Origin: Salsipaludibacter sp038233055
GTDB taxonomy: Bacteria; Actinomycetota; Nitriliruptoria; Nitriliruptorales; Nitriliruptoraceae
Direction: 5' to 3'
NCBI GenBank assembly: GCA_038233055.1
Contig: JBBSMS010000018.1
Span: forward strand, 1 to 34,914
DNA: 34,914 bases
The notes under the pieces were generated by a model. It worked only from the letters and a program-made list of their open reading frames with translations. It did no database searches and was not told the DNA's origin. Shown piece by piece: positions 24,593 to 33,522 of this stretch (the stretch's first letter is position 1; each line of letters begins with the position of its first letter). Position numbers and translations under genes: made by a program.

Positions 24593-25801
24593 GTGTCATG
24601 GCCGCGCTCTGCCGTCGCCGCCCTGGGGATCGTCGCGCTGGTGATCGTCCCCGGGGTTGCCGACGCGCGCGTGCTGACCGGCACCAGTGACCTCCGGACG
24701 TCGGCCACGTCCCCGACGGACGAGTCCGACGAGGCGGCCTTGGACCCGGTCGACCTGGCCTGTGGCGGGTCCGCCGTCACCACCGTGCGGGCGCCGGGCC
24801 GGAACTGGCGGTCCGTCGTGGTGGACCCGATTCGCCGCCTGCCGACGGACTGGGCCCCGGCCGACCTGGTGGGGATCCCCGACCTGGGCTACCGAGGGAC
24901 CGAGGTGGCCAACGTCCGCAAGGTCGTGGTGGACGACCTGCGCGCCATGCACGATGCCGCGGCTGCCGACCATGCCCCCTTCATCGTGGTCTCGGGTTTC
25001 CGTTCCGAGGCCCAGCAGGGGGTCCTGTGGCGGGCCGAGGCCGCCCGCGCGGCGACCAGGGCCGCCGCCACGGACGCGACGGCCAATCCGGAGTACGGCC
25101 CCGGCACGACCGGTCCGTCATCCGACCCGGATCCGTCGCCGACGACGCCCGCTCGGGATGCGGCAACCACGACGCCCGACCCACGTGGGTCCACCACGAC
25201 GCCCGGGCCCAGCCCGGTGACATCGGCCGACCCGACTCCGTCGCCGACCGCCGGGCCGACGGAGGCACATTCGACCGACGACGCCAGCTTCACGAACACG
25301 CCGGCCCCGTCCACGACGCCGGCCCCGTCCACGACGCCGGCCCCGTCCACGACGACGGCCCCGTCCGCGACGACGGCCCCGTCCGCGACGCCGGCCCCGT
25401 CCGCGACGTCGGCCCCGTCCGCGACGTCGGCCCCGTCTGCGACGTCGGCCCCGTCTGCGACGTCGGCCCCGTCTGGCATGGCCAACGACGAGGGCCCGTC
25501 CGATGTCACGGCGCCGGGCACGGCCCGTCCGGGTCACTCCGAGCACCAGCTGGGCACCACGATCGACGTCGTCGATCCCTCGCTGCCGGACCTGGTCAGC
25601 GGACTGTCGGACACCCCGGCCGGGAGGTGGCTCGCCGCCCACGCGGCCGAGTACGGGTTCGTCGTCAGCTATCCCGACGGGGCCAGCGACCGGACTTGCT
25701 TCAAGCCGGAACCGTGGCACCTGCGGTACGTCGGGGTCCCGACCGCCCGGACGCTGGGCGGCACGGACCTGAGCCTGCGCGAGTTCCTGCTGACCCGCTG
25801 A
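24593..25801 (+). CDS. VanY-type D-alanyl-D-alanine carboxypeptidase (M15B) with Pro/Thr/Ser/Ala insert
   Basis: A 402-aa secreted peptidase trimming the terminal D-Ala of peptidoglycan stems. GTG 24593 gives a short Sec signal (AVAALGIVALVIVPGVADA); GGAAG lies 6 bases upstream. The start of the catalytic domain is VVSGFRSEAQQ (R137). The zinc and catalytic residues are H318 and D325 (GHSEHQLGTTIDVV) and E373 and H376 (EPWHLRYVG). All are present, so the enzyme should be active. Between the first motif and GHSEHQ lies an insert of about 145 residues, almost wholly Pro/Thr/Ser/Ala/Asp, with a perfect-period 6-residue repeat (236-295). In ordinary VanY proteins these motifs are about 30-50 residues apart. 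A longer form from GTG 24461 would add 44 residues before the signal and is less likely. Confidence 0.88.
   Translation: MSWPRSAVAALGIVALVIVPGVADARVLTGTSDLRTSATSPTDESDEAALDPVDLACGGSAVTTVRAPGRNWRSVVVDPIRRLPTDWAPADLVGIPDLGYRGTEVANVRKVVVDDLRAMHDAAAADHAPFIVVSGFRSEAQQGVLWRAEAARAATRAAATDATANPEYGPGTTGPSSDPDPSPTTPARDAATTTPDPRGSTTTPGPSPVTSADPTPSPTAGPTEAHSTDDASFTNTPAPSTTPAPSTTPAPSTTTAPSATTAPSATPAPSATSAPSATSAPSATSAPSATSAPSGMANDEGPSDVTAPGTARPGHSEHQLGTTIDVVDPSLPDLVSGLSDTPAGRWLAAHAAEYGFVVSYPDGASDRTCFKPEPWHLRYVGVPTARTLGGTDLSLREFLLTR
25298..25477 (+). repeat. ten tandem 18-bp units coding for T-(P/S/T)-A-P-S-(T/A/G)
   Basis: Ten in-frame units encode TPAPST x3, TTAPSA x2, TPAPSA, TSAPSA x3 and TSAPSG. Blocks of identical neighbours show stepwise local duplication. 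It lies within the insert of the VanY-type carboxypeptidase. Confidence 0.95.
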
Positions 25802-25802
25802 C

Positions 25803-25846
25803 CCGGCCGGTCGCCGGGGTGCGCGACGTCGACCGTGACCGGCCGG
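25803..25846. terminator. inverted repeat between convergent VanY-type gene and pgi
   Basis: CCGGCCGGTC (25803-25812) pairs perfectly with GACCGGCCGG (25837-25846) across 24 bases. It sits in the 61-base gap between the two stop codons, so it probably serves both directions. Confidence 0.6.
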
Positions 25847-25862
25847 CTGGTCCACCCAGCGG

Positions 25863-27524
25863 TCAGTCGCGGTCGCCAAGCCGGCGATAGGTCGCCACCA
25901 GCGCGGTCGTGGAGGCATCAGCGGGCGGGTCCGGCTCGGTTCCGTCGGCGACCAGCGGGGTCAGGTCGTTGGCCAGTTCCTTGCCCAACTGCACCCCCCA
26001 CTGGTCGAACGAGTCGATGCCCCAGACGACTCCCTGGGTGAAGGTCTGGTGTTCGTAGAGCGCGACCAGTTGCCCCAGCGTTGACGGCGACAATTCGGGG
26101 GCCAGGATCGTCGTCGAGGGACGGTTGCCCGGCATGACCTTGTGGGGGACCAGGTCCTCGGGCACGTCCAGGGCCCGGAGTTCCTCGGCGGTGCGTCCGA
26201 AGGCCAGCGCCGACGACTGTGCCAGCATGTTGGCGGTCAGGATGTCGTGCATGTGCTGCACCGTGTCGTCGGCCAGCGTGTCGGCCGTGACGGGCCGGGC
26301 GAAGCCGATGAAGTCGGCCGGGATCGCCTGCGTGCCCTGGTGCAGGAGCTGGTGGAAGGCGTGCTGGCCGTTGGTGCCGGGCTCGCCCCAGTACACCTCG
26401 CCGGTGGCCAACGAGACCGGTTCGCCGTCCCACCGCACCGACTTGCCGTTGGACTCCATCGTCAGTTGCTGGAGGTAGGCCGGGAACCGACGCAGGTAGT
26501 TGCTGTAGGGCAGGATGACGTGGTTGTGCACGTCGGCGACGTCGACGTACCAGGTCGCCAGCAGGCCCAGCAGGACCGGCACATTGTCGGCCAGGGGCGT
26601 GGTCCGGACATGGTCGTCGACGACGTGGAAGCCGGTCAGCATTTCGCCGTAGGCCTCGCGCCCGATCGCCACCATCAGCGAGAACCCGATCGCGCTGGTG
26701 AACGAGTAGCGGCCGCCGACCCAGTCCCAGAAGCCGAACATGCTGGCCTCGTCGATGCCGAACTCGACCACGCCCTCGCGGTTGGTCGACAGCGCGACGA
26801 AGTGCTTCGCCACCGCCTCGTCGCCCGCACCGAGGCCGTCCAGCAACCACTGCCGGGCGTTGCGCGCATTGGTCAGCGTCTCGAGCGTGGTGAAGGTCTT
26901 GGAGGCGACGACGAACAGGGTGCTCGCCGGGTCCAGCCCGACCAGGGCCTCGGCGAGGTCGGCCGGGTCGACGTTGGACACGAACGTGAACACGATGTCG
27001 CGGTCGACGTACGCGCCCAAGGCCTCCACGGCCATCGCCGGGCCCAGGTCCGATCCGCCGATGCCGATGTTGACCACCGCACGGATGCGCTCCCCGGTCG
27101 CCCCGGTCCAGTCACCGGACCGGATCCGGTCGCTGACGTCACCCATCCGGTCCAGCACCTCGTGGACATCGGCCACGACGTCCTGTCCGTCCACGACCAG
27201 GTCGGCGTCGCGGGGCAGGCGCAGGGCGGTGTGCAGGACAGCCCGGTCCTCGGTGGGGTTGACGTGTTCGCCCGCGAACATGGCGGCGAGCCGATCGGGC
27301 AGGCCGACTGCCTCGGCCACCGCGACGAGTCGGTCGAGCGTCTCGGTGGTGATGGCGTGCTTGGACAGGTCGACGTGGAGGTCACCGACCTGGCGGGTCA
27401 GGGGCTCGACCCGCGCAGGGTCGTCGTCGAACAGGTCGCGCATCGTGGTGCCCGCGAGGTCGTCGTGGTGGGCCAACAACGCCTCCCAGGCCGAGGTGGT
27501 GGTGACGTCGACGGGATCGCCCAT
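25863..27524 (-). CDS. pgi: glucose-6-phosphate isomerase
   Basis: A 553-aa cytoplasmic enzyme interconverting glucose-6-phosphate and fructose-6-phosphate. Key parts are the phosphate-binding NIGIGGSDLGPAMA and SKTFTTLET, the catalytic glutamate E381 in WGEPGTNGQHAFH (with H388 nearby), and K515 in FDQWGVQLGK. The last motif has Gln where most family members have Glu (VELGK). Length matches the eukaryote/E. coli-type long PGI. ATG 27524 has GAGG about 7 bases upstream. It is a single gene, convergent with the carboxypeptidase and divergent from the sulfotransferase transcript. Confidence 0.97.
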   Translation of the reverse strand: MGDPVDVTTTSAWEALLAHHDDLAGTTMRDLFDDDPARVEPLTRQVGDLHVDLSKHAITTETLDRLVAVAEAVGLPDRLAAMFAGEHVNPTEDRAVLHTALRLPRDADLVVDGQDVVADVHEVLDRMGDVSDRIRSGDWTGATGERIRAVVNIGIGGSDLGPAMAVEALGAYVDRDIVFTFVSNVDPADLAEALVGLDPASTLFVVASKTFTTLETLTNARNARQWLLDGLGAGDEAVAKHFVALSTNREGVVEFGIDEASMFGFWDWVGGRYSFTSAIGFSLMVAIGREAYGEMLTGFHVVDDHVRTTPLADNVPVLLGLLATWYVDVADVHNHVILPYSNYLRRFPAYLQQLTMESNGKSVRWDGEPVSLATGEVYWGEPGTNGQHAFHQLLHQGTQAIPADFIGFARPVTADTLADDTVQHMHDILTANMLAQSSALAFGRTAEELRALDVPEDLVPHKVMPGNRPSTTILAPELSPSTLGQLVALYEHQTFTQGVVWGIDSFDQWGVQLGKELANDLTPLVADGTEPDPPADASTTALVATYRRLGDRD

Positions 27525-27639
27525 GAGGTGCCTCGTTGATCGTGGGAGATCCGAGCCTAGACCGTGGAGGCCTCACGTCGGGGTGACAGCCGTGGCCCCG
27601 ACGCCGGTCGAACGGTCGGGACGCCGGAGTCGATCTCGC

Positions 27640-27645
27640 TAGGGT
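27640..27645 (+). promoter_or_regulatory. candidate -10 box (TAGGGT) for leader ORF/sulfotransferase
   Basis: TAGGGT lies 22 bases before ATG 27668. A transcript would start at about 27652, directly before the AAGGAGG ribosome site (27653-27659). Confidence 0.4.
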
Positions 27646-27667
27646 TCAGTCGAAGGAGGCCGACTGC

Positions 27668-27751
27668 ATGGGATCCAGGACCCGAGTCACCGGCACACCT
27701 ACCTCCGAGGCCAACGGGCAGGAGCGACTGCTGCCCACGAAGCCGCGCTGA
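27668..27751 (+). CDS. 27-codon leader ORF upstream of sulfotransferase
   Basis: ATG 27668 has an optimal AAGGAGG 8 bases upstream and follows a plausible -10. It encodes a basic peptide (MGSRTRVTG...LLPTKPR) and stops at TGA 27749-27751, one base before GTG 27753 of the sulfotransferase. It could be a coupling leader peptide. Alternatively it is the true N-terminus of the sulfotransferase, separated by a one-base frameshift. No family is recognised. Confidence 0.4.
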   Translation: MGSRTRVTGTPTSEANGQERLLPTKPR

Positions 27752-27752
27752 C

Positions 27753-28739
27753 GTGGGACCGGACTTCCTGGTCCTGGGGACACAGAAGGCCGGGACGGCG
27801 TGGTTGCACCGCAACCTCGCGGCCCACCCAGACGTGTGGATGGCCCCGGAGAAGGAACTGCACTTCTTCGACCAGCGGCTGGACGAGCCGTCCTCACGGC
27901 TCGGGCGGATGGTCGGGCGCACGACCGAGGCGCAGCGGTGGCGACGCCAGGCCCGACGCCAGCTGCGCCTCGCCCGGCAGTCACCGGTTGATCCCGGATG
28001 GCGGTGGCAGGCGCGATTGCTGTTCGGCGCCGACCACCGCACGTCGTGGTACCGGGCGATGTTCGCCCCGTCCGGGGACCGCCTCGCGGGTGAGTCCACG
28101 CCCAACTACGCGATCCTGCCACCGGACGAGATCGCCCGCGTGCGAGCGTCCTTCCCCGACCTCCGCCTGGTCCTCCTGGTGCGCAATCCGGTCGAACGCA
28201 TGTGGTCGCAGTTGGACATGGTGAATCGCCTCGCCGGTGGCACCGCCACGGAGACACCGGACAGCATCGTGGATCGGGTGGACGCGCGGGCGTTCGGCGA
28301 CTACGTGACGATGCTGGACGCCTGGGGGGAGGCGTTCGGGAGCGAGCGAATCTGGGTCGGGTTCATGGAGGACGTCGCCGACCATCCACGTGCGGTGCTC
28401 AACGCGGTGACCGACCACCTCGGACTGGTGCGCCACGACCGCTACCCGGCGGCCGGGCGCGTGGTTCATCGTGGCGGAGGGGCCGTCCTCCCGATCGACG
28501 CGGGGCGCACGCTGGCGGCTGCTCTGCGCGACGACGTCGCGGCCGCGGCGGACCGGCTCGGAGGCCCGGCCCGGTGGTGGGACTTCGCGACCCGGCGCCT
28601 GGCTGCTGGTGACGTGGACGGCGACGAACTGCCCCTGCCGCTGTCATCGTCGCGCCTCTGGGACGCGTGGTCGGCCGGCCCCGGCCGCGACGACCCGACC
28701 ACCATGGCCGGTCGCACCGCCAACCGGCTGCCGGCCTGA
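27753..28739 (+). CDS. PAPS-dependent sulfotransferase family protein
   Basis: A 328-aa protein of the bacterial heparan-sulfotransferase-like (Sulfotransfer_1) family. The 5'-phosphosulfate loop reads LVLGTQKAGTAWL with K12. A catalytic-region segment follows (PEKELHFFD, GESTPNYA). The 3'-phosphate motif is LLVRNPVERMWSQL with R144 and S152. GTG 27753 is used because the homology starts at once (PDFLVLG), but it has no clear Shine-Dalgarno of its own. Translation probably depends on the leader ORF ending one base earlier. The acceptor molecule is unknown; relatives act on glycans or lipids. Confidence 0.85.
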   Translation: MGPDFLVLGTQKAGTAWLHRNLAAHPDVWMAPEKELHFFDQRLDEPSSRLGRMVGRTTEAQRWRRQARRQLRLARQSPVDPGWRWQARLLFGADHRTSWYRAMFAPSGDRLAGESTPNYAILPPDEIARVRASFPDLRLVLLVRNPVERMWSQLDMVNRLAGGTATETPDSIVDRVDARAFGDYVTMLDAWGEAFGSERIWVGFMEDVADHPRAVLNAVTDHLGLVRHDRYPAAGRVVHRGGGAVLPIDAGRTLAAALRDDVAAAADRLGGPARWWDFATRRLAAGDVDGDELPLPLSSSRLWDAWSAGPGRDDPTTMAGRTANRLPA

Positions 28740-28780
28740 GTCGCACCACCACTCGATTTCGGTCCCGTCGAGCCCGTTGC

Positions 28781-28786
28781 TAGACT
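28781..28786 (+). promoter_or_regulatory. candidate promoter of gltBD
   Basis: TAGACT fits TAnnnT, with TTCGGT about 18 bases upstream as a weak -35. The start of transcription would be near 28793, giving a leader of about 70 bases. I see no recognised glutamine riboswitch in that leader. Confidence 0.4.
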
Positions 28787-28863
28787 CGCACCTCCTCGGG
28801 CCAACGGCGTCCCGTGCCCGTGCAGCCCCGCTGCCCCGCACCCGCTCTCACCAGGACGCCGAC

Positions 28864-31800
28864 ATGACGACTCCTGCCACGCTTCCCGGCCTGCGCTCCG
28901 TACCCCGCGCCAGGCGCATGCCAGGTGACGGTCGCCCGGACGCCGTCGGCCTCTACGACCCCCGCAACGAACGCGACGCGTGTGGCGTGTCGTTCGTGGT
29001 CGACATGCACGGGCGTCGCTCCCACCGGATGATCCAGCAGGGCCTGTCCGCGCTGTGTGCGCTGGACCACCGTGGCGCCACCGGGGCCGAGGCCAACGTC
29101 GGCGACGGTGCCGGCATCCTGATCCAGGCCCCGGACGCGTTCCTGCGCGACGAACTGGACGCCATGCTGCCCCCGGCGGGTTCCTATGCGGTCGGGCTCG
29201 CGTTCCTGCCGCGCGACCACGTCGACGACGCCATCAAGGCCGTTGACGAACTGGTCGAGGAGGAGGGCCTGCGCATCGTCGCGTGGCGCGACGTGCCGGT
29301 GGACAACTCCGCGATCGGGTCGATGGCGGCCGACATCGAACCGGCGTTCCGCCACCTGGTCGTGGCCGGCCGAGCCGGCGACCTGTCCGGGCTTGACCTC
29401 GAACGGCGGGTCTTCGTCCTCCGCAAGCGCATCGAGCACGAGGTCTCGATCGACACCCCCCGTGGCCCCGAGTCGGTCTACTTCCCGTCGTTGTCGGCCC
29501 GAACCCTGGTCTACAAGGGGATGCTGACGTCGTCCCAGTTGGGCGACTTCTTCCTCGACCTGACCGACGAGCGCCTGACCTCGGCGCTGGCGCTGGTGCA
29601 CTCACGCTTCTCCACCAACACCTTCCCGTCGTGGCCGCTGGCCCACCCATACCGGATGCTGGCCCACAACGGCGAGATCAACACCGTCATGGGCAACCGC
29701 AACTGGATGCACGCCCGCGAGGGGTCGCTGGCATCGGACCTGTTCGGCTCCGGTCCCGGCGCCAGCGGGCTCGAGCGGGCCTTCCCGATCATGACCTCGG
29801 ACGCCTCGGACACGGCCAGTTTCGACGAGGCGCTGGAACTGCTCCACCTCGGCGGCCGGTCGTTGCCGCACGCCATGCTGATGATGATCCCGGAGGCGTG
29901 GGAGGCCCACCAGACCATGCCGGCGTGGAAGCGCGACTTCTACGAGTACCACGCGAGCCTGATGGAACCGTGGGACGGCCCCGCCGCGATCGCGTTCACC
30001 GACGGCACCCTGATCGGTGCCGTGCTGGACCGCAACGGCCTGCGCCCGTCGCGCTACTGGGTCACGGCCGACGGCATGGTCGTGATGGCCTCGGAGGTGG
30101 GCGTGGTCGACCTCGACCCGGCCACGATCGTACGCAAGGGTCGGCTGCAGCCGGGGCGGATGTTCCTGGTCGACACGGCCGAGGGCCGGATCGTGGAGGA
30201 CGAGGAGGTCAAGCAGGACCTGGCCGATGCGGCGCCGTACGGCCGCTGGCTGTCCGAGGGCCTGCTGCACCTCGACGACCTTCCCGAGCGCACCCTGCTG
30301 ACGCCCCAGCACGCCTCCGTCGTGGCCTTCCAGCGCACCTTCGGCTACACCGCCGAGGAGATCAAGATCCTGCTCGCGCCGATGGCCCGGTTGGCGGCCG
30401 AGCCGATCGGCTCGATGGGGACCGACACCCCGGTCGCGGTGCTCAGCCAACGCCCACGCCTGCTGTTCGACTACTTCAAGCAACTGTTCGCGCAGGTGAC
30501 CAACCCGCCGCTGGACGCCATCCGCGAGGAACTGGTGACCTCGTCGAGCGGCACCATCGGGCCCGAGCGCAACATCCTCGAGGCCGGCCCGCAGCACTGT
30601 CGCCAGATCGTGCTGCCGCGCCCGATCCTCACCAACCAGGAACTCGCCAAGATCCTCTACATGGACGAGGACGGCGACTATCCGGAGTTCCACTCGTTCG
30701 CGGTGGACGGGTTGTTCGAGGTGGCCGAGGGCGGGGCCGGGTTGCAGCGCGCGCTGGAGGAGATCTTCCAGAAGGTGTCGGAGGCGATCGCCGACGGCGC
30801 CAAGGTCATCGTGGCGTCCGACCGCTACTCCAACGAGGAACTGGCCCCGATCCCGTCCTTGCTGCTGACCTCGGCGGTCCACCAACACCTGATCCGCACC
30901 CAGCAGCGCACGAAGGTCGGGCTGGTCATCGAGACCGGCGAGGCCCGCGAGGTGCACCACATGGCGGCACTGCTGGGCTACGGCGCCGCCGCGATCAACC
31001 CCTACCTCGCCTTCGACACCTTCCGTGGCCTGGTCGACCAGGGGGTGCTCGAGGAACTGACCCCCGAGCAGGCGAACCGGAACTACATCAAGGCCTGCAC
31101 CAAGGGCGTCATCAAGATCATGTCCAAGATGGGCATCTCGACGGTCGCGTCCTACACCGGCGCCCAGATCTTCGAGGCCATCGGGTTGTCCAGCGACCTG
31201 GTCGAGGCGCACTTCACCGGCACCACCTCCAACATCCAGGGCATCGGGCTGCACGAGATCGCGCAGGAGGTGGCCCAGCGCCACCAGTTCGCGCACCTCG
31301 CCAACCCAACGGAGGCCGCCCACCGCGACCTGTGGATGGGCGGGGAGTACCAGTGGCGCCGCGAGGGCGAGTACCACCTGTTCAATCCCCAGACCGTGTT
31401 CAAGTTGCAGCACGCCACCCGCTCCGGGCGCTATGACATCTTCAAGGAGTACACCGCACTGGTCGACGACCAGTCCGAGCGGCTCGCCACCCTCCGGGGC
31501 CTGCTGACGTTCAAGGACGGCGTCCGCGAGCCCGTGCCGCTGGAGGAGGTCGAGCCGGCCTCGGAGATCGTCAGGCGCTTCTCGACCGGGGCGATGAGCT
31601 ACGGGTCGATCTCGGCCGAGGCCCACGAGACCTTGGCCATCGCGATGAACCGGCTGGGTGCCAAGTCAAACACGGGTGAGGGCGGGGAGGACGCCCGACG
31701 GTTCACCCCCGACGACAACGGTGACCTGCGCCGCAGCGCCATCAAGCAGGTCGCGTCGGGCCGGTTCGGGGTGACCAGCGAATACCTCGTCAACGCCGAC

Positions 31801-33510
31801 GACATCCAGATCAAGATGGCCCAGGGGGCCAAGCCCGGCGAGGGTGGCCAGTTGCCCGGCAAGAAGGTGTGGCCGTGGATCGCCGAGACGCGCCACTCGA
31901 CCCCGGGGGTGGGGCTGATCTCGCCACCGCCGCACCACGACATCTACTCGATCGAGGACATCAAGCAGCTGATCCACGACCTCAAGAACGCCAACCCGGA
32001 TGCCCGGATCCACGTCAAGCTCGTGGCGCAGCGCGGGGTCGGCACGGTCGCGGCCGGCGTGTCCAAGGCCAAGTCCGACGTGGTCCTGATCTCGGGCCAC
32101 GACGGCGGCACCGGCGCGTCCCCGCTCAACTCGGTCAAGCACGCCGGTGGCCCGTGGGAACTCGGCTTGGCCGAGACCCAACAGACGTTGCTGCGCAACG
32201 GCCTGCGTGACCGCATCGTGGTCCAGGTCGACGGTCAGCTCAAGACCGGCCGGGACGTGATGATCGCCGCCCTGCTGGGTGCCGAGGAGTTCGGCTTCGC
32301 GACGGCACCACTGGTGGTGTCCGGCTGCATCATGATGCGCGTGTGTCACCTGGACACCTGCCCGGTCGGCGTCGCCACCCAGAACCCGGAGTTGCGGGCG
32401 CGCTTCACCGGCAAGGCCGAGTACGTCGTGAACTTCATGACCTTCATCGCCGAGGAGGTGCGCGAACTGCTGGCCGAACTGGGCTTCCGCACGCTCCAGG
32501 AGGCGATCGGCCGGGTCGAGTCGCTGGACTCCGACCAGGCGATCGACCACTGGAAGGCCGACGGGCTGGACCTGTCGACCATCCTCGAGGTGCCGCAGTC
32601 GCCGTGGGAACAGGACCGGTACTGCAGCAAGACCCAGGACCACGGGCTCGACCAGGCGCTCGACCAGCAGTTGCTGGGGCCGGCCGCGACTGCGATCGAG
32701 ACCGGAGAGCCGGTCGAGATCGAACTCCCGATCGCCAACCGCAACCGGACCGTCGGGACGCTGCTGGGCCACCACGTGACCAAGGCGACCGACGGGCTCG
32801 GATTGCCCGACGGCACCATCGAGGTCACCTTCCACGGCTCCGCCGGCCAGAGCTTCGGGGCGTTCATCCCCAAGGGCATCACCCTGCGGCTGTTCGGGGA
32901 CGCCAACGACTACGTCGGCAAGGGCCTGTCGGGGGGCCGCATCATCGTGCGCCCGCCGGTCGAGGCCCATCCGGACTTCCGGGCCGAGGAGTCGATCATC
33001 GCGGGCAACGTCATCGCCTACGGCGCCACCGGCGGCGAGATCTTCCTCCGCGGCGAGGTCGGCGAACGCTTCTGCGTGCGCAACTCCGGTGCGACGGTCG
33101 TGGCCGAGGGCGTCGGTGACCATGCGTGTGAGTACATGACCGGCGGTCGGGCCGTCGTGCTGGGTCGGACCGGCCGCAACGTCGGGGCCGGCATGTCCGG
33201 CGGGATGGCGTTCGTCTACGACCCGGACGGCGTGCTCTACCGCGAGGTCAACCAGGAGATGGTCAACCTCGAGGCCCCCGACCCCGACGACCTCGCGTGG
33301 CTGCGTGACCTGGTGTCGCGTTACGCCGAGGAGACCGAGTCGCCGTCGGCGCAGAGCCTGCTGGCGCGCTGGCACGCCGTGAAGCGCCACTTCCGCAAGG
33401 TGATGCCCACGGACTACAAGCGCGTCCTGGAAGCCGCCCGCGAGGCCCGCGAAGAGGGCCGCGACGTCGAGGCGGCCATCATGGCCTCCGCCAGCGGCGG
33501 CAAGCAGTGA
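28864..33510 (+). CDS. gltB: glutamate synthase large subunit
   Basis: A 1548-aa alpha subunit of NADPH-dependent glutamate synthase, which with GltD turns glutamine plus 2-oxoglutarate into two glutamates. A 39-residue propeptide precedes the nucleophile C40 (RDACGVSF), which is exposed by cleavage in known enzymes. Domains in order are the class II glutaminase (to about 430), the central domain, and the FMN-binding synthase domain (SAEAHETLAIAMNRLGAKSN, GEGGQLPGKKV). The 3Fe-4S cluster cysteines C1155, C1161 and C1166 lie within CIMMRVCHLDTC. The C-terminal beta-helix GXGXG domain (GAFIPKGITLRLFGDANDYV) follows. ATG 28864 has AGGA 8 bases upstream. It is followed 12 bases later by gltD. Confidence 0.98.
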   Translation: MTTPATLPGLRSVPRARRMPGDGRPDAVGLYDPRNERDACGVSFVVDMHGRRSHRMIQQGLSALCALDHRGATGAEANVGDGAGILIQAPDAFLRDELDAMLPPAGSYAVGLAFLPRDHVDDAIKAVDELVEEEGLRIVAWRDVPVDNSAIGSMAADIEPAFRHLVVAGRAGDLSGLDLERRVFVLRKRIEHEVSIDTPRGPESVYFPSLSARTLVYKGMLTSSQLGDFFLDLTDERLTSALALVHSRFSTNTFPSWPLAHPYRMLAHNGEINTVMGNRNWMHAREGSLASDLFGSGPGASGLERAFPIMTSDASDTASFDEALELLHLGGRSLPHAMLMMIPEAWEAHQTMPAWKRDFYEYHASLMEPWDGPAAIAFTDGTLIGAVLDRNGLRPSRYWVTADGMVVMASEVGVVDLDPATIVRKGRLQPGRMFLVDTAEGRIVEDEEVKQDLADAAPYGRWLSEGLLHLDDLPERTLLTPQHASVVAFQRTFGYTAEEIKILLAPMARLAAEPIGSMGTDTPVAVLSQRPRLLFDYFKQLFAQVTNPPLDAIREELVTSSSGTIGPERNILEAGPQHCRQIVLPRPILTNQELAKILYMDEDGDYPEFHSFAVDGLFEVAEGGAGLQRALEEIFQKVSEAIADGAKVIVASDRYSNEELAPIPSLLLTSAVHQHLIRTQQRTKVGLVIETGEAREVHHMAALLGYGAAAINPYLAFDTFRGLVDQGVLEELTPEQANRNYIKACTKGVIKIMSKMGISTVASYTGAQIFEAIGLSSDLVEAHFTGTTSNIQGIGLHEIAQEVAQRHQFAHLANPTEAAHRDLWMGGEYQWRREGEYHLFNPQTVFKLQHATRSGRYDIFKEYTALVDDQSERLATLRGLLTFKDGVREPVPLEEVEPASEIVRRFSTGAMSYGSISAEAHETLAIAMNRLGAKSNTGEGGEDARRFTPDDNGDLRRSAIKQVASGRFGVTSEYLVNADDIQIKMAQGAKPGEGGQLPGKKVWPWIAETRHSTPGVGLISPPPHHDIYSIEDIKQLIHDLKNANPDARIHVKLVAQRGVGTVAAGVSKAKSDVVLISGHDGGTGASPLNSVKHAGGPWELGLAETQQTLLRNGLRDRIVVQVDGQLKTGRDVMIAALLGAEEFGFATAPLVVSGCIMMRVCHLDTCPVGVATQNPELRARFTGKAEYVVNFMTFIAEEVRELLAELGFRTLQEAIGRVESLDSDQAIDHWKADGLDLSTILEVPQSPWEQDRYCSKTQDHGLDQALDQQLLGPAATAIETGEPVEIELPIANRNRTVGTLLGHHVTKATDGLGLPDGTIEVTFHGSAGQSFGAFIPKGITLRLFGDANDYVGKGLSGGRIIVRPPVEAHPDFRAEESIIAGNVIAYGATGGEIFLRGEVGERFCVRNSGATVVAEGVGDHACEYMTGGRAVVLGRTGRNVGAGMSGGMAFVYDPDGVLYREVNQEMVNLEAPDPDDLAWLRDLVSRYAEETESPSAQSLLARWHAVKRHFRKVMPTDYKRVLEAAREAREEGRDVEAAIMASASGGKQ

Positions 33511-33522
33511 GGAGGGTCGACA

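Noticed and set aside
25298..25477. A CRISPR-like array of regular repeats.
   Set aside because: The 18-bp units are contiguous without spacers, stay in frame and encode a Pro/Thr/Ser/Ala repeat inside a peptidase.
24461..25801. A longer carboxypeptidase start at GTG 24461.
   Set aside because: It would put 44 unconserved residues before the signal peptide, its GGAGAG is too close to the GTG, and a likely -10 box lies inside the extra part.
28471..28863. An N-terminal extension of gltB into the sulfotransferase gene.
   Set aside because: The frame is open, but it overlaps the sulfotransferase in another frame. The GltB propeptide and nucleophile spacing fit ATG 28864.
28787..28863. A glutamine or other nitrogen riboswitch in the gltB leader.
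   Set aside because: The roughly 70-base leader shows no recognisable conserved core of a known riboswitch class.
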